A stretch of 9,962 nucleotides of DNA from an uncultured Plesiomonas sp. (lineage in GTDB: Bacteria > Pseudomonadota > Gammaproteobacteria > Enterobacterales > CAMTGL01), in the NCBI GenBank assembly GCA_947071955.1, contig CAMTGL010000065.1, positions 1-9,962 of the forward strand. The letters run 5' to 3'. Numbering within the stretch: the first letter of the stretch is position 1; every line of letters starts with the position of its first letter. Below the pieces are notes generated by a model that was not told where the DNA came from, did no database searches, and saw only the letters and a list, made by a program, of their open reading frames with translations. The translations under genes were made by a program, and so were the position numbers. Of this stretch, positions 1 through 7,636 are shown piece after piece.

Positions 1-196
1 GACATTGCTGAATCTGGCAAAGCAGCCTGATGCGATGACCCACCCTGATGGTATGCAAATTAAAATTACCCGTCAGGAAATTGGTCAGATTGTCGGTTGT
101 TCACGTGAAACTGTTGGCCGTATTCTGAAAATGCTGGAAGATCAGAACCTGATCTCTGCACACGGTAAAACAATTGTGGTCTACGGCACCCGTTAA
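1..196 (+). CDS. crp: cAMP receptor protein CRP, C-terminal part (5' end outside window)
   Basis: The reading frame enters at base 2 with ACA TTG CTG (Thr-Leu-Leu) and ends at TAA 194-196, giving the last 64 residues of a roughly 210-residue protein. CRP is the cytoplasmic global transcription activator that responds to cAMP and controls catabolic genes. What is visible is the winged-helix DNA-binding domain. It contains the helix-turn-helix with the recognition helix [13 protein letters not shown], including the Arg, Glu and Arg residues that contact the TGTGA half-site, and the C-terminal strand ending VVYGTR. From memory this tail equals the E. coli protein at every position, which points to Enterobacterales or a close relative. 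The cAMP-binding domain and the start lie outside the window. The TTG at 5-7 is an internal Leu codon, not a start. A terminator follows 29 nt after the stop. Confidence 0.97.
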
Positions 197-225
197 TTAC
201 TGGTTACGTTTCCCTTCACAGTTTT

Positions 226-254
226 AAGGCGCTTTTTAGCGCCTTTTGTGTTTT
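226..254 (+). terminator. Intrinsic terminator of crp
   Basis: A perfect 8-bp stem (AAGGCGCT at 226-233 paired with AGCGCCTT at 238-245) has a TTTT loop and runs into a T-rich tail interrupted by one GTG (to 254). It lies 29 nt after the crp stop and is the expected rho-independent terminator, so yhfK probably has its own promoter. The other strand shows no gene that would need it. Confidence 0.9.
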
Positions 255-300
255 GATCTTTCGCTACCGACCTGCATAACTGCTATGCCGAGAAGTATTC

Positions 301-2355
301 ATGAGATCACTAAAACGCCTGTTGCTACACCCTGAATTTAATTTTGGCCTGCGCCAGACTCTGATTGTCGCGATCCCGGTATTACTCGCCTTAGCGTTTA
401 ATCATATGGAGCTCGGGCTACTGCTGTTTATGGCAGTACCCTGCTGTACCGTGGCCGGTCTTGATGCGCCACAACAAAACTATCTGCAACGCGTACTGCG
501 CATTGCGCTGACCTTTTCGGGAGCCAGCTTGTGTGTCGGGATACTGACCGCAGTACATGTTCCTGAGCCACTCATCTTACTGCTGCTCGCACTGCTGTTC
601 GGTGTGGTGCGTGAAATCAGCAGCCAAAATACCCGTTTGATGCCCGCTTGTCTGGCGGCGGGGATCTTAACCCTTGCACTACTGAAGGTATTCCCGTTCT
701 GGAGTGCCGCCTGTGTCTTTTTTGTCGGTGTGCTCTGGTTTGGGTTGTTCACCTTTTGCTGGATCCATCTGTGGAAATTTGTTCCGCTGCGCGACAGCCT
801 GCATAAAACCTTCAATGCGCTGGCCGGTTATCTTGAGACTAAATACCAAATTTTAGTCAGTGCCGATAACCCCGAACAAGCCAGCCTGCACCTGCTCAGT
901 AAGCAGCAAACTCTGATGGAGCTGCTATCGCAAAGTAGCCAGATGTTGCAACAGCTCGATGCCCAGCACTGGCGCGGCGGGCAGCAAATGTTGCAACTGT
1001 TCCAGACTGCGCTTGATCTACAAGAGCATATCACCAGCAGCTTAAACCAGCCGGCACGGGTACAAGAGGAGATCCGCACCTATCAGGCCGATGCGGTTAT
1101 TTTAGGTAATGTCGCGCTGATGGTGCAACGCTTACGCCAAATCGCCGATGCCATTTTGTACAGTGAAACCATTCCCCCTTTTACCATGCAAACAACACTT
1201 GATGAGCTGACCGCGTTGCAACAAGCCTCGCCAGACAGCGAAGTCCTGACATTCTGCCACTACCATTTCAGCCGAGTCGCGCAACTTCTCAATGCGCTGC
1301 ACCCGCTATATCAGCGTGAGCTGTGTCCGAGCATACCCCGCCCTCCGCTGTTAACCGCACTGCGCAACTACCTGAATTGGCAATCGGCCTCATTGCGAAT
1401 GGCTGCTCGCAGTGGGCTAACGCTGGCCATTGGCGCTGAGATCGGTGCGCTGCTCTCTCTGCCGCGCGCTTACTGGGTGCTGCTAACCATTGTGCTGGTG
1501 ATGCAAAGTGGTTATAACGCGACCAAAGTGCGTATTCAGCATCGGGCATACGGCACATTACTGGGGCTAGTGCTTGGAACGGGGGTTTTAATGCTCAACC
1601 TTCCGGTCGCTTGGCTGCTCGCATTTATGTTTTTTGGTACGCTGATTGGCTTTTCGCTGGTACACAATCACTATGGCTGGGCGGTAGTCTTACTGACGGT
1701 GATGGTGGTTTGTCTGTTGCAACTACTCACCCACCACAGTGCCGCTTTTTTAGTTGCCCGGCTGGAAGACACGTTGCTCGGATGCGTGCTGGCCTTTCTC
1801 AGCACCATGTTGCTGTGGCCGCAATGGCAAAGTACCCGCTTACTGAACTATGCCGATACACTACTGGGCACGGTCTGGCTACATGTGAACCGCTTAATGC
1901 ATATGCTCGAACGGCAAGCGGTGAATTCAGGTGAGCTGAGTCTTTCCCGTATCGCTATGAATCAGGCACAAATGGATATGAACAACTCCTATACGCAGGC
2001 ACTGCAAGAGCCAGGATATAACAGTTTGTATCTGAAAGAGATCTTACTGTGGCAATCACACAGCCAGCAGGTTGTTGAGCACATCAACAGTATGACGGTT
2101 GAGATCCGTGAAGGAGCAAGTTTATCGGAAGAGGCGCTACAACAGTATCGTGCAGCCATTGAGTTTGCCATTCAAGCCTGCCAGCAGCAACTCACCCACC
2201 GCACGCCAATTGCCAACAGCAGTTTGCTGGCATTGCCGATGCCGCCACTGCCAGAAGAGCGCAGCGCACTTGATCACCATTTCTACCGGATCATCTCTCA
2301 TCTTAATGAGATGTATGCGCTGTCTGGGTTGGCAGTCACCTCTCGGGGGTTATAA
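301..2355 (+). CDS. yhfK: YhfK-type FUSC family inner membrane protein
   Basis: A 684-residue protein of the FUSC/YccS-YhfK family, inner membrane proteins related to the aromatic acid efflux component AaeB; the transported substrate of YhfK is not known. The layout is typical. An N-terminal hydrophobic block covers residues 15-155 with about six membrane segments. A soluble helical region rich in Gln and Leu spans about 165-350. A second membrane block (residues 365-505) contains the FUSC signature region around RAYWVLLTIVLV and GTLLGLVLG. A cytoplasmic helical tail follows. I recall E. coli YhfK as about 700 residues, with recognisable matches such as the N-terminal LRQTL, LDLQEHI and LWPQWQS. 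The ATG at 301 has a partial Shine-Dalgarno (GAGAAG) nearby. A weak promoter can be proposed at 253-280 (TTGATC, 16 nt, CATAAC). The neighbour crp is the same as in E. coli. Confidence 0.92.
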   Translation: MRSLKRLLLHPEFNFGLRQTLIVAIPVLLALAFNHMELGLLLFMAVPCCTVAGLDAPQQNYLQRVLRIALTFSGASLCVGILTAVHVPEPLILLLLALLFGVVREISSQNTRLMPACLAAGILTLALLKVFPFWSAACVFFVGVLWFGLFTFCWIHLWKFVPLRDSLHKTFNALAGYLETKYQILVSADNPEQASLHLLSKQQTLMELLSQSSQMLQQLDAQHWRGGQQMLQLFQTALDLQEHITSSLNQPARVQEEIRTYQADAVILGNVALMVQRLRQIADAILYSETIPPFTMQTTLDELTALQQASPDSEVLTFCHYHFSRVAQLLNALHPLYQRELCPSIPRPPLLTALRNYLNWQSASLRMAARSGLTLAIGAEIGALLSLPRAYWVLLTIVLVMQSGYNATKVRIQHRAYGTLLGLVLGTGVLMLNLPVAWLLAFMFFGTLIGFSLVHNHYGWAVVLLTVMVVCLLQLLTHHSAAFLVARLEDTLLGCVLAFLSTMLLWPQWQSTRLLNYADTLLGTVWLHVNRLMHMLERQAVNSGELSLSRIAMNQAQMDMNNSYTQALQEPGYNSLYLKEILLWQSHSQQVVEHINSMTVEIREGASLSEEALQQYRAAIEFAIQACQQQLTHRTPIANSSLLALPMPPLPEERSALDHHFYRIISHLNEMYALSGLAVTSRGL

Positions 2356-2377
2356 CACGCAAATATGGCTGGTACAC

Positions 2378-2405
2378 ATAGCCCCAGCAGTGGGGCTATT
2401 TTTTT
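2378..2405 (+). terminator. Intrinsic terminator of yhfK
   Basis: A perfect 8-bp stem (ATAGCCCC at 2378-2385, GGGGCTAT at 2392-2399) has a 6-nt loop and a run of seven T (2399-2405). It lies 22 nt after the yhfK stop. On the minus strand the hairpin is not followed by a T tract, so it looks one-directional. It directly adjoins the TAG stop of the minus-strand DUF1338 gene (2407-2409); no separate terminator for that gene is visible. Confidence 0.9.
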
Positions 2406-2406
2406 G

Positions 2407-3387
2407 CTACGCACGAAAATGCGTACTGCTAAAGATTTTATCCGCTGATGCCTCAACAAACCCCTGATACAGCACCCCATCGGCTTGCCGGTAGCGCAGC
2501 GCAAATTCATAAAAGCAACCGGGAATGGTTGCTCGCTGATCACTAAAAACCACCTCCACAGGGTCGGCCAGCGTTGCCGACTGCTCAAGATACACATCTG
2601 CCGAGCCTTTAATCTCACCGCCCGTAGTATTGAGCGCTATCCCGCTGCTTTTTATCTGCTGATTCAAGGCCGTAAGGCTGTGAAAGGCGGTTAACTGGTT
2701 AACCGATACCGTAAAGTGGTTAGCACGAAACCCCAACGCGGCCAGCCATGCGGCATACTCACTCTCCGCCCGTAAGCTCTGGTACTCATCCCAAGACAAC
2801 TGCCAGATACGCCCTGCATATAGAGCCGCTGCACTGTCGAACATTCCCGCAGGCAGCTCACCAATCAAACGGTCAATTAAACGTACCGCCGCCGCAGACA
2901 GCCCATCTACCCGTAACTCTGACATGAAAATCTTCGGCATGCGCGGATCAACATGCTCAAGGTGTACCGCATCAAGCTGTTTTTGCGTGAACTGGTAGTG
3001 CCCCGCGACCCGATAGCCCCACTGCTCTAGCAGCGGAACTTGTACCCCAAGCCCTACACTTGGGCGGTTAAATGTTCGCAGCGCAATATGATCATTCACA
3101 ATCGCCTCATCTCCCCCCAACAGCGCGTGGATCTGGCGGGCACTCGGCGTATGCCGGACATAATCTTGCCATAAACAACCAAACCACTGCGCCAGCGGAT
3201 CATGAGTATCACCCGTATTGTCACTCGGTTTATTACCACCACGTTGATTATCAACACCGCTATTTTCAAAGCCCTTATTCTGGGATAGAGCCAGATCTGG
3301 CGGAAACTGAGACTTATGCGAACAGGCCGCACTTTTCGCTGCATCAGGATCAGGAAATACCTGAGAAAAATAAGAATCTGTTGGCAT
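2407..3387 (-). CDS. DUF1338 protein, 2-oxoadipate dioxygenase/decarboxylase (HglS/YdcJ) family
   Basis: A 326-residue protein whose residues 63-326 form a DUF1338 domain. Characterised members (HglS of Pseudomonas putida) are Fe(II) dioxygenases that decarboxylate 2-oxoadipate to 2-hydroxyglutarate in lysine breakdown; this short form may use another 2-oxo acid. Likely metal ligands are His100 (in VNDHIALRTF), His224 (in RANHFTVS) and Glu294 (in CFYEFALRY), inferred from family motifs. Residues 1-62 are a polar extension rich in Asn, Asp, Gly and Ser that I do not recall from short vibrio homologues of about 265 residues. The ATG at 3387 has a good ribosome site (AAGGGGA, 7 nt spacing), and there is no ATG, GTG or TTG codon in frame between it and the domain, so the extension appears real. 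It is the last gene of the argD-astA-astD cluster, 51 nt after astD. Family assignment is firm; substrate is unknown. Confidence 0.85.
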   Translation of the reverse strand: MPTDSYFSQVFPDPDAAKSAACSHKSQFPPDLALSQNKGFENSGVDNQRGGNKPSDNTGDTHDPLAQWFGCLWQDYVRHTPSARQIHALLGGDEAIVNDHIALRTFNRPSVGLGVQVPLLEQWGYRVAGHYQFTQKQLDAVHLEHVDPRMPKIFMSELRVDGLSAAAVRLIDRLIGELPAGMFDSAAALYAGRIWQLSWDEYQSLRAESEYAAWLAALGFRANHFTVSVNQLTAFHSLTALNQQIKSSGIALNTTGGEIKGSADVYLEQSATLADPVEVVFSDQRATIPGCFYEFALRYRQADGVLYQGFVEASADKIFSSTHFRA

Positions 3388-3438
3388 ACTCGGTTCCCCT
3401 TACGCAATAACGGCAAAACGCGATAACAGCAAATAACG

Positions 3439-4974
3439 CTATAAATGCAGACCTGGGCTTAGCTGGGCAGGCAGCGTCACCCGCGATTGCTCCATCGATG
3501 CCACCGGATAGGCACAATAATCGGCTGCATAAAATGCCGAAGGGTGATGGTTACCCGATGCGCCACACCCACCAAATGGTGCAGCACTCGACGCACCGGT
3601 TAACGGCCGATTCCAGTTCACGATACCGGCACGGATCTGGCTGTAAAACTGCTGATACAACTCGGCATCATCACTGAGTAATCCGGCTGAAAGCCCGTAA
3701 CGGGTTTGATTTGCCAGCGTCAGCGCATGGGTAAAATCACGGTAACGCTGTACCTGCAATAAAGGGCCAAAATACTCTTCATCTGGTAATACCGGCACAT
3801 CAGAGACATCAATAATGGCTGGATGCAAAAACGCGCCCCCTAACGCAGATCGGCGCAGCGGCAGCAAGCTGCGTGCCCCCAACGCAAGTAACTGCTGCTC
3901 GGTGTGGCATAGCTGATCGGCAACCTCGGCACTGATCATACTGCCGATAAAGGGTTGCGGATCAGATTGCGGCATCCCTACCTCCAGTAGCTCAGTCACC
4001 CGCAGTAATATCGCAAGCAACTGATCGCCCTCAGTACCTTGTGGTAACAGTAAACGGCGGGCGCTGGTGCAACGCTGTCCGGCCGATAAAAACGCCGAAT
4101 GCACAATATCGTGTACTGCCGCCTGCATATCACTGACGCTCTGTACAATTAGCGGATTATTCCCCCCCATCTCCAGCGCCACAATCCGCTGCGGGAATGC
4201 CAGTGATTCACGTGCCAACTGCAATCCGGTCGCCGAGCTGCCGGTAAACAGCAAGCCATCGAGTTCAGGGGACGCTGCCAGTGCTTTACCTACATCGCGT
4301 GCCCCCTGTACCAAATTTAATACGCCGGCGGGCAGACCGCTTTGCTGCCAGAGAGCGGCCATATGTGCGGCCACCAGCGGTGTCTGCTCTGATGGCTTAA
4401 ACACCACGGTATTGCCTGCCAGCAGTGCTGGAATAATGTGCCCGTTAGGTAGATGGCCGGGAAAATTGTAGGGGCCAAATACCGCCATCACCCCATGTGC
4501 GCGATGGCGCACCATCGCACGCCCCTGCGGAAGTGCTGACTCACGCTCACCCGTACGCTCAAGATACGCGCGGATTGCAATCTCCGTTTTTCCCTGCATT
4601 GCGATGACTTCTGTCCGGCTCTCCCACAGCGGTTTACCCGTCTCCTGTGTGATGGTCAGCGCAAGCGCCTCCTGATGCTGGCGCAATAATTCGGTAAAAC
4701 GCATCAGCACCGTGATCCTCTCTTGCAGTGTCAGCGCCATCCATGCCGGCAATGCCTGACGTGCCGCCCACAGTCCAGCCTCAATTTGAGCGGCACTGGC
4801 TGCTTTGCCTTGCCAGATAATGTGCGCCGTGGCTGGATTGAGGCTCTGCAAAGGCTCTCCCTCTCCGGCCAACCACTGGCCGTTAATCCATAACAGAGGC
4901 AGTTGCACCCGTTTGGTATAATCAGGGTCTGATGTGTTGAATGCCGAGGGGCTAAAAAATGCAGAAATAGGCAT
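3439..4974 (-). CDS. astD: N-succinylglutamate 5-semialdehyde dehydrogenase AstD
   Basis: A 511-residue NAD(P)-dependent aldehyde dehydrogenase that oxidises N-succinylglutamate semialdehyde to N-succinylglutamate, step 4 of the arginine succinyltransferase pathway, in the cytoplasm. Visible hallmarks are the FGPYNFPGHLPNGH block (166-179, Asn170), Lys193 in VFKPSE, the cofactor loop FTGSSATG (243-250), general base Glu268 in ALEMGGNNPL, catalytic Cys302 in GQRCTSARR, and the C-terminal GASGNHHPSAFYAADYCAYP that is characteristic of AstD. E. coli AstD is about 492 residues and begins near MTLWINGDW; here that segment starts at residue 27, so there is an extra N-terminal stretch of about 25 residues. 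The ATG at 4974 is preceded by a perfect AGGAGG four bases away, which supports the long form; an in-frame GTG at residue 23 has no ribosome site. It follows astA by 34 nt. Confidence 0.95.
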   Translation of the reverse strand: MPISAFFSPSAFNTSDPDYTKRVQLPLLWINGQWLAGEGEPLQSLNPATAHIIWQGKAASAAQIEAGLWAARQALPAWMALTLQERITVLMRFTELLRQHQEALALTITQETGKPLWESRTEVIAMQGKTEIAIRAYLERTGERESALPQGRAMVRHRAHGVMAVFGPYNFPGHLPNGHIIPALLAGNTVVFKPSEQTPLVAAHMAALWQQSGLPAGVLNLVQGARDVGKALAASPELDGLLFTGSSATGLQLARESLAFPQRIVALEMGGNNPLIVQSVSDMQAAVHDIVHSAFLSAGQRCTSARRLLLPQGTEGDQLLAILLRVTELLEVGMPQSDPQPFIGSMISAEVADQLCHTEQQLLALGARSLLPLRRSALGGAFLHPAIIDVSDVPVLPDEEYFGPLLQVQRYRDFTHALTLANQTRYGLSAGLLSDDAELYQQFYSQIRAGIVNWNRPLTGASSAAPFGGCGASGNHHPSAFYAADYCAYPVASMEQSRVTLPAQLSPGLHL

Positions 4975-5008
4975 GATGCCTCCTTAATGATGCTGCCAAG
5001 CCTAAAAT

Positions 5009-6028
5009 CTACAACGGCAGAATGCGGATACGGTCGCCATCGCTGATCTCAAGCGCATGCGCAACGCTGGCGTTGATATGGGCTTCGTGCAGCTCTTCAT
5101 CCACCGAAACCATCCCCAAACAGGCACGAAAATGACAAAAACGGGTTGAGGTAATCAGGTGTAAACTGCCGTGGGTGCTATCTTCGATAATGCTCGATTT
5201 CATCCGACGGCTCTGGCGCACTGCACGGATCTCATTTTTGGCGCACTCAACGCTCGGGCCAGCATCAAAAATATCCACATAATTACGATGGTGAAACCCC
5301 TCTTCAAGCAGCAGTTGCAGTGCCGGCCGAGTCTGGGTATGCACTTGCCCAATAACTGCCTGTGCCTCGGCACTCAATAAGTTGATGTAGATAGGGTGGC
5401 GTGGCATTAGTTCGGCAATAAAACGTTTATTACCGGTACCAGTCAGACGATCTGCGGTTGAAAAATCGATATCAAAAAAATGGGTACGCAGCCACTGAAA
5501 AAAGGGCGAGTGGCCGCTCTCATCTGAAACACCACGCATTTCGGCGATCACCGTGTCGGCAAAACAGTCAGCGAATTCAGCAATAAACAGTAAACGGCAT
5601 TTAGAGAGCAGTTTCCCATACAAACCTTTACGGTATTCCGGCAATAAGAACAGGGTACACAGCTCGCTCGAACCGGTGTAATCATTGCTCAAAGTCAGGG
5701 TTTCAACGGTTTTATAGACGTTAATCTCTTTCGATACATGCACTGCCTTGGCACGGTGGTAACTGTAAAAGGGGTGCTCTAATCCCACACAAGATTCAAT
5801 GGCCGTTGTACCGATAATCTGCCCAGTATCAGACTCTTGGGCAACAAACAAAAAATCATAATCACCGGGGGAAGTCGGCTCGGCAGCAAACGAGCGTTCG
5901 GCATGGGCAATTCGGGCCGACAGCCGTGTTTCATCGGCCGGTAACGAGGTAAAACCAAACCCAGAGGCTTGAGCACAATGCATCAGTGCAGCCAAATCGT
6001 CTGAACAAACAGGGCGGATAATCAGCAT
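5009..6028 (-). CDS. astA: Arginine N-succinyltransferase AstA
   Basis: A 339-residue enzyme, close to the 344 residues I recall for E. coli AstA, that transfers succinyl from succinyl-CoA to arginine, the first step of the arginine succinyltransferase (AST) catabolic pathway, in the cytoplasm. The N-terminal MLIIRPV start and GNAT-like fold are typical. Family motifs include the central SSELCTLFLLPEYRKG (around 120-135), AEMRGVSDESG (162-172) and GQVHTQTRPAL, in which His230 is probably the catalytic histidine (His229 in E. coli). The block RNYVDIFDAGPSVEC follows at 248-262. The ATG at 6028 has an AGGAG about five bases upstream. It sits between argD (62 nt upstream) and astD (34 nt downstream), so the three are probably one transcript. 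No promoter-like element is obvious in the 62 nt gap. Confidence 0.96.
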   Translation of the reverse strand: MLIIRPVCSDDLAALMHCAQASGFGFTSLPADETRLSARIAHAERSFAAEPTSPGDYDFLFVAQESDTGQIIGTTAIESCVGLEHPFYSYHRAKAVHVSKEINVYKTVETLTLSNDYTGSSELCTLFLLPEYRKGLYGKLLSKCRLLFIAEFADCFADTVIAEMRGVSDESGHSPFFQWLRTHFFDIDFSTADRLTGTGNKRFIAELMPRHPIYINLLSAEAQAVIGQVHTQTRPALQLLLEEGFHHRNYVDIFDAGPSVECAKNEIRAVRQSRRMKSSIIEDSTHGSLHLITSTRFCHFRACLGMVSVDEELHEAHINASVAHALEISDGDRIRILPL

Positions 6029-6090
6029 AAATGCTCCTTACTCCTGCACGGTTACGGGGCACACTATTTACGGAGCACCTGCGTATGCCA

Positions 6091-7380
6091 TTAATCGGTA
6101 CGGTGGGTCACTTTTAAGAAAGCTGCCTGCAAACGTGCCATTCCTAGCGCAATATCCTGCTCATCAATCAGCAATGAAGGCGCAAACCGCAGTACATCGG
6201 GGCCTGCCATCAGCAGCATTACCCCCTCTTCTGCCGCAGCATTAAGGAAGGTTTTTGCCTGCCCTGCATACTCAGCATTAAGCTCTGCGCCGATCAGTAA
6301 CCCCAACCCGCGGATATCGGAAAACAGCGCACACTGCTGGTTGATCTGTGCTAAGTGCTGTCGGAACAGCCCCGCACGAGTTTGCACGCCAGCCAACACT
6401 TCAGGCGTGTTAACGATACCGAGCACGGTATCGGCCACGGCGCAGGCCAGCGGGTTGCCGCCATAAGTTGAACCGTGTGTACCTACACTTAAACTGCCCG
6501 CAAATTCGCTGGTCGTCAGCATTGCACCGATAGGAAAACCACCCCCCAGAGCTTTAGCGGTAGTTAAGATATCGGGGATAACGTCATAGTGCATGTAGGC
6601 ATACAGGTGACCACTTCGGCCAACCCCAGTTTGTACTTCATCAAAAATAAGCAGGGCTTCATGCTGATCACACAAGGCGCGCAACCCCTGTAAAAATTCC
6701 GGTTCTGCCGGAATAATGCCCCCTTCTCCCTGCACGGGTTCAACAATCACCGCACAAGTTTGACTGCTCATCACCGCACGCACGGCGGCCAAATCATTAA
6801 AAGGAACATGCACGATATCGGCCGGTTTTGGGCCAAATCCGTCAGAGTATTTATGCTGCCCACCGGCTGAAACGGTAAAGAAAGTGCGGCCATGAAAGGC
6901 ACGATGAAAGGCGATAATCTGGGTTTTATACGGGGAGTGATGGTCAGCGGCATAACGACGGGCTAGCTTCAGTGCCGCTTCGTTAGCCTCAGCGCCGGAG
7001 TTAGCAAAGAAGACTTTGCCAGCAAAGGTGTTGGTGACTAGCCGTTGCGCCAAACGCAGAGCCGGTTCGTTGGTAAATACATTGCTTAAGTGCCAGAGAG
7101 TTTCCCCCTGACGTTGCAGGGTTTCTACTAATGCCGGATGGCAATGCCCGAGCGCGTTTACCGCAATTCCGCCGGTAAAGTCAATGTACTCGCGCCCCTG
7201 CTGATCCCACACCCGCGAACCTTTGCCGCGTACCGGAATAAAGGCCGCAGGAGCATAATTGGGCACCATCACCTGATCAAAGCACTGGCGACGCACCGGT
7301 AAAGGCGATGCGGCAAAAGAGGTAAACGGAACAGAAGCCGGCTCTGGCTGATTCTGTTCATGCATATCATGTTCATGCAT
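6091..7380 (-). CDS. argD: Acetylornithine/succinylornithine aminotransferase ArgD/AstC
   Basis: A class III PLP-dependent aminotransferase. In arginine synthesis it acts on N-acetylornithine, in lysine synthesis on succinyldiaminopimelate, and in AST catabolism on N-succinylornithine. The frame is open from an ATG at 7419, but that ATG lacks a ribosome site. I chose the ATG at 7380 because GGAG (7389-7392) lies 8 nt upstream, giving 429 residues; a third ATG at 7365 is also possible. E. coli ArgD is 406 residues, so an N-terminal stretch of about 25 residues, beginning MHEHDMHEQNQPEP, is extra. Motifs, numbered from 7380: SGAEANE (128-134), the PLP aspartate in IFDEVQTG (Asp247), the Schiff-base lysine in TTAKALGGGFP (Lys276), and GTHGSTYGGNPLA. 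The surrounding astA and astD suggest it is also the AstC of this organism. The sequence looks nearer to biosynthetic ArgD than to AstC, which is a judgement from memory. Confidence 0.93.
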   Translation of the reverse strand: MHEHDMHEQNQPEPASVPFTSFAASPLPVRRQCFDQVMVPNYAPAAFIPVRGKGSRVWDQQGREYIDFTGGIAVNALGHCHPALVETLQRQGETLWHLSNVFTNEPALRLAQRLVTNTFAGKVFFANSGAEANEAALKLARRYAADHHSPYKTQIIAFHRAFHGRTFFTVSAGGQHKYSDGFGPKPADIVHVPFNDLAAVRAVMSSQTCAVIVEPVQGEGGIIPAEPEFLQGLRALCDQHEALLIFDEVQTGVGRSGHLYAYMHYDVIPDILTTAKALGGGFPIGAMLTTSEFAGSLSVGTHGSTYGGNPLACAVADTVLGIVNTPEVLAGVQTRAGLFRQHLAQINQQCALFSDIRGLGLLIGAELNAEYAGQAKTFLNAAAEEGVMLLMAGPDVLRFAPSLLIDEQDIALGMARLQAAFLKVTHRTD

Positions 7381-7388
7381 AGCGTGAT

Positions 7389-7392
7389 CTCC
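7389..7392 (-). promoter_or_regulatory. Shine-Dalgarno deciding the argD start
   Basis: GGAG on the minus strand lies 8 nt before the ATG at 7380. The upstream in-frame ATG at 7419 is preceded by GTTAACAACTG with no purine-rich site, which makes 7380 the better start. Confidence 0.6.
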
Positions 7393-7423
7393 GCAAAACC
7401 GACTGATGCTGCCTTGCATCAGT

Positions 7424-7442
7424 TGTTAACAATAAGTTAACA
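7424..7442. promoter_or_regulatory. Perfect inverted repeat TGTTAAC-AATAA-GTTAACA upstream of argD
   Basis: Two 7-bp arms (7424-7430 and 7436-7442) flank AATAA, 44 nt upstream of the chosen argD start. The A/T-rich palindrome has the size of a dimeric repressor or activator site. It does not fit the ArgR box (TGAAT...ATTCA), CRP, FNR or LexA consensus. Function is a guess; it could equally form a weak RNA hairpin in the leader. Confidence 0.4.
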
Positions 7443-7461
7443 CAAGTTTTCCGGTTTTGTA

Positions 7462-7485
7462 CATGCGGCGAAAAACCGCCCTATG
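7462..7485 (-). other. Imperfect hairpin in the argD upstream region
   Basis: CAT (7462-7464) pairs with ATG (7483-7485), and GGCG (7467-7470) with CGCC (7477-7480), around an A-rich loop (T-rich in the minus-strand RNA), with two non-Watson-Crick positions in between. It could be part of a leader structure or chance. No leader peptide or T tract follows it. Confidence 0.25.
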
Positions 7486-7496
7486 CGGGAAAGTTG

Positions 7497-7533
7497 CTGC
7501 TTTTTTACTCACGGTGGGATCATAAAAAAGCAG
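7497..7533. repeat. 11-bp perfect inverted repeat between pabA and argD
   Basis: CTGCTTTTTTA (7497-7507) is repeated in inverse as TAAAAAAGCAG (7523-7533), with a 15-nt spacer. The order (T run inside, GC outside) is the opposite of a usual bidirectional terminator, so a simple terminator does not explain it. On the minus strand the arm CTGCTTTTTT comes 104 nt after the pabA stop and could still serve as a weak termination tract, although no GC-rich stem immediately precedes it. An operator or RNA stem are alternatives. Confidence 0.55.
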
Positions 7534-7636
7534 TCAGTATTGATTGCCGCTTCTGATGGCGGCCTGTGCACGCATATCATATTGCGCATTTATGCAGAGA
7601 AGCCACAGACGTGCGGTAGCACAATGGAAAAATAAA

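Noticed and set aside
7381..7419. Longer ArgD beginning at ATG 7419
   Set aside because: There is no Shine-Dalgarno before it, whereas ATG 7380 has GGAG at 8 nt; the family does not need the extra 13 residues.
7583..7596. Possible ArgR box TGCGCATTTATGCA upstream of argD
   Set aside because: Only about 9 of 14 positions fit the ArgR consensus, there is no second box at the usual spacing, and it lies some 200 nt from the argD start.
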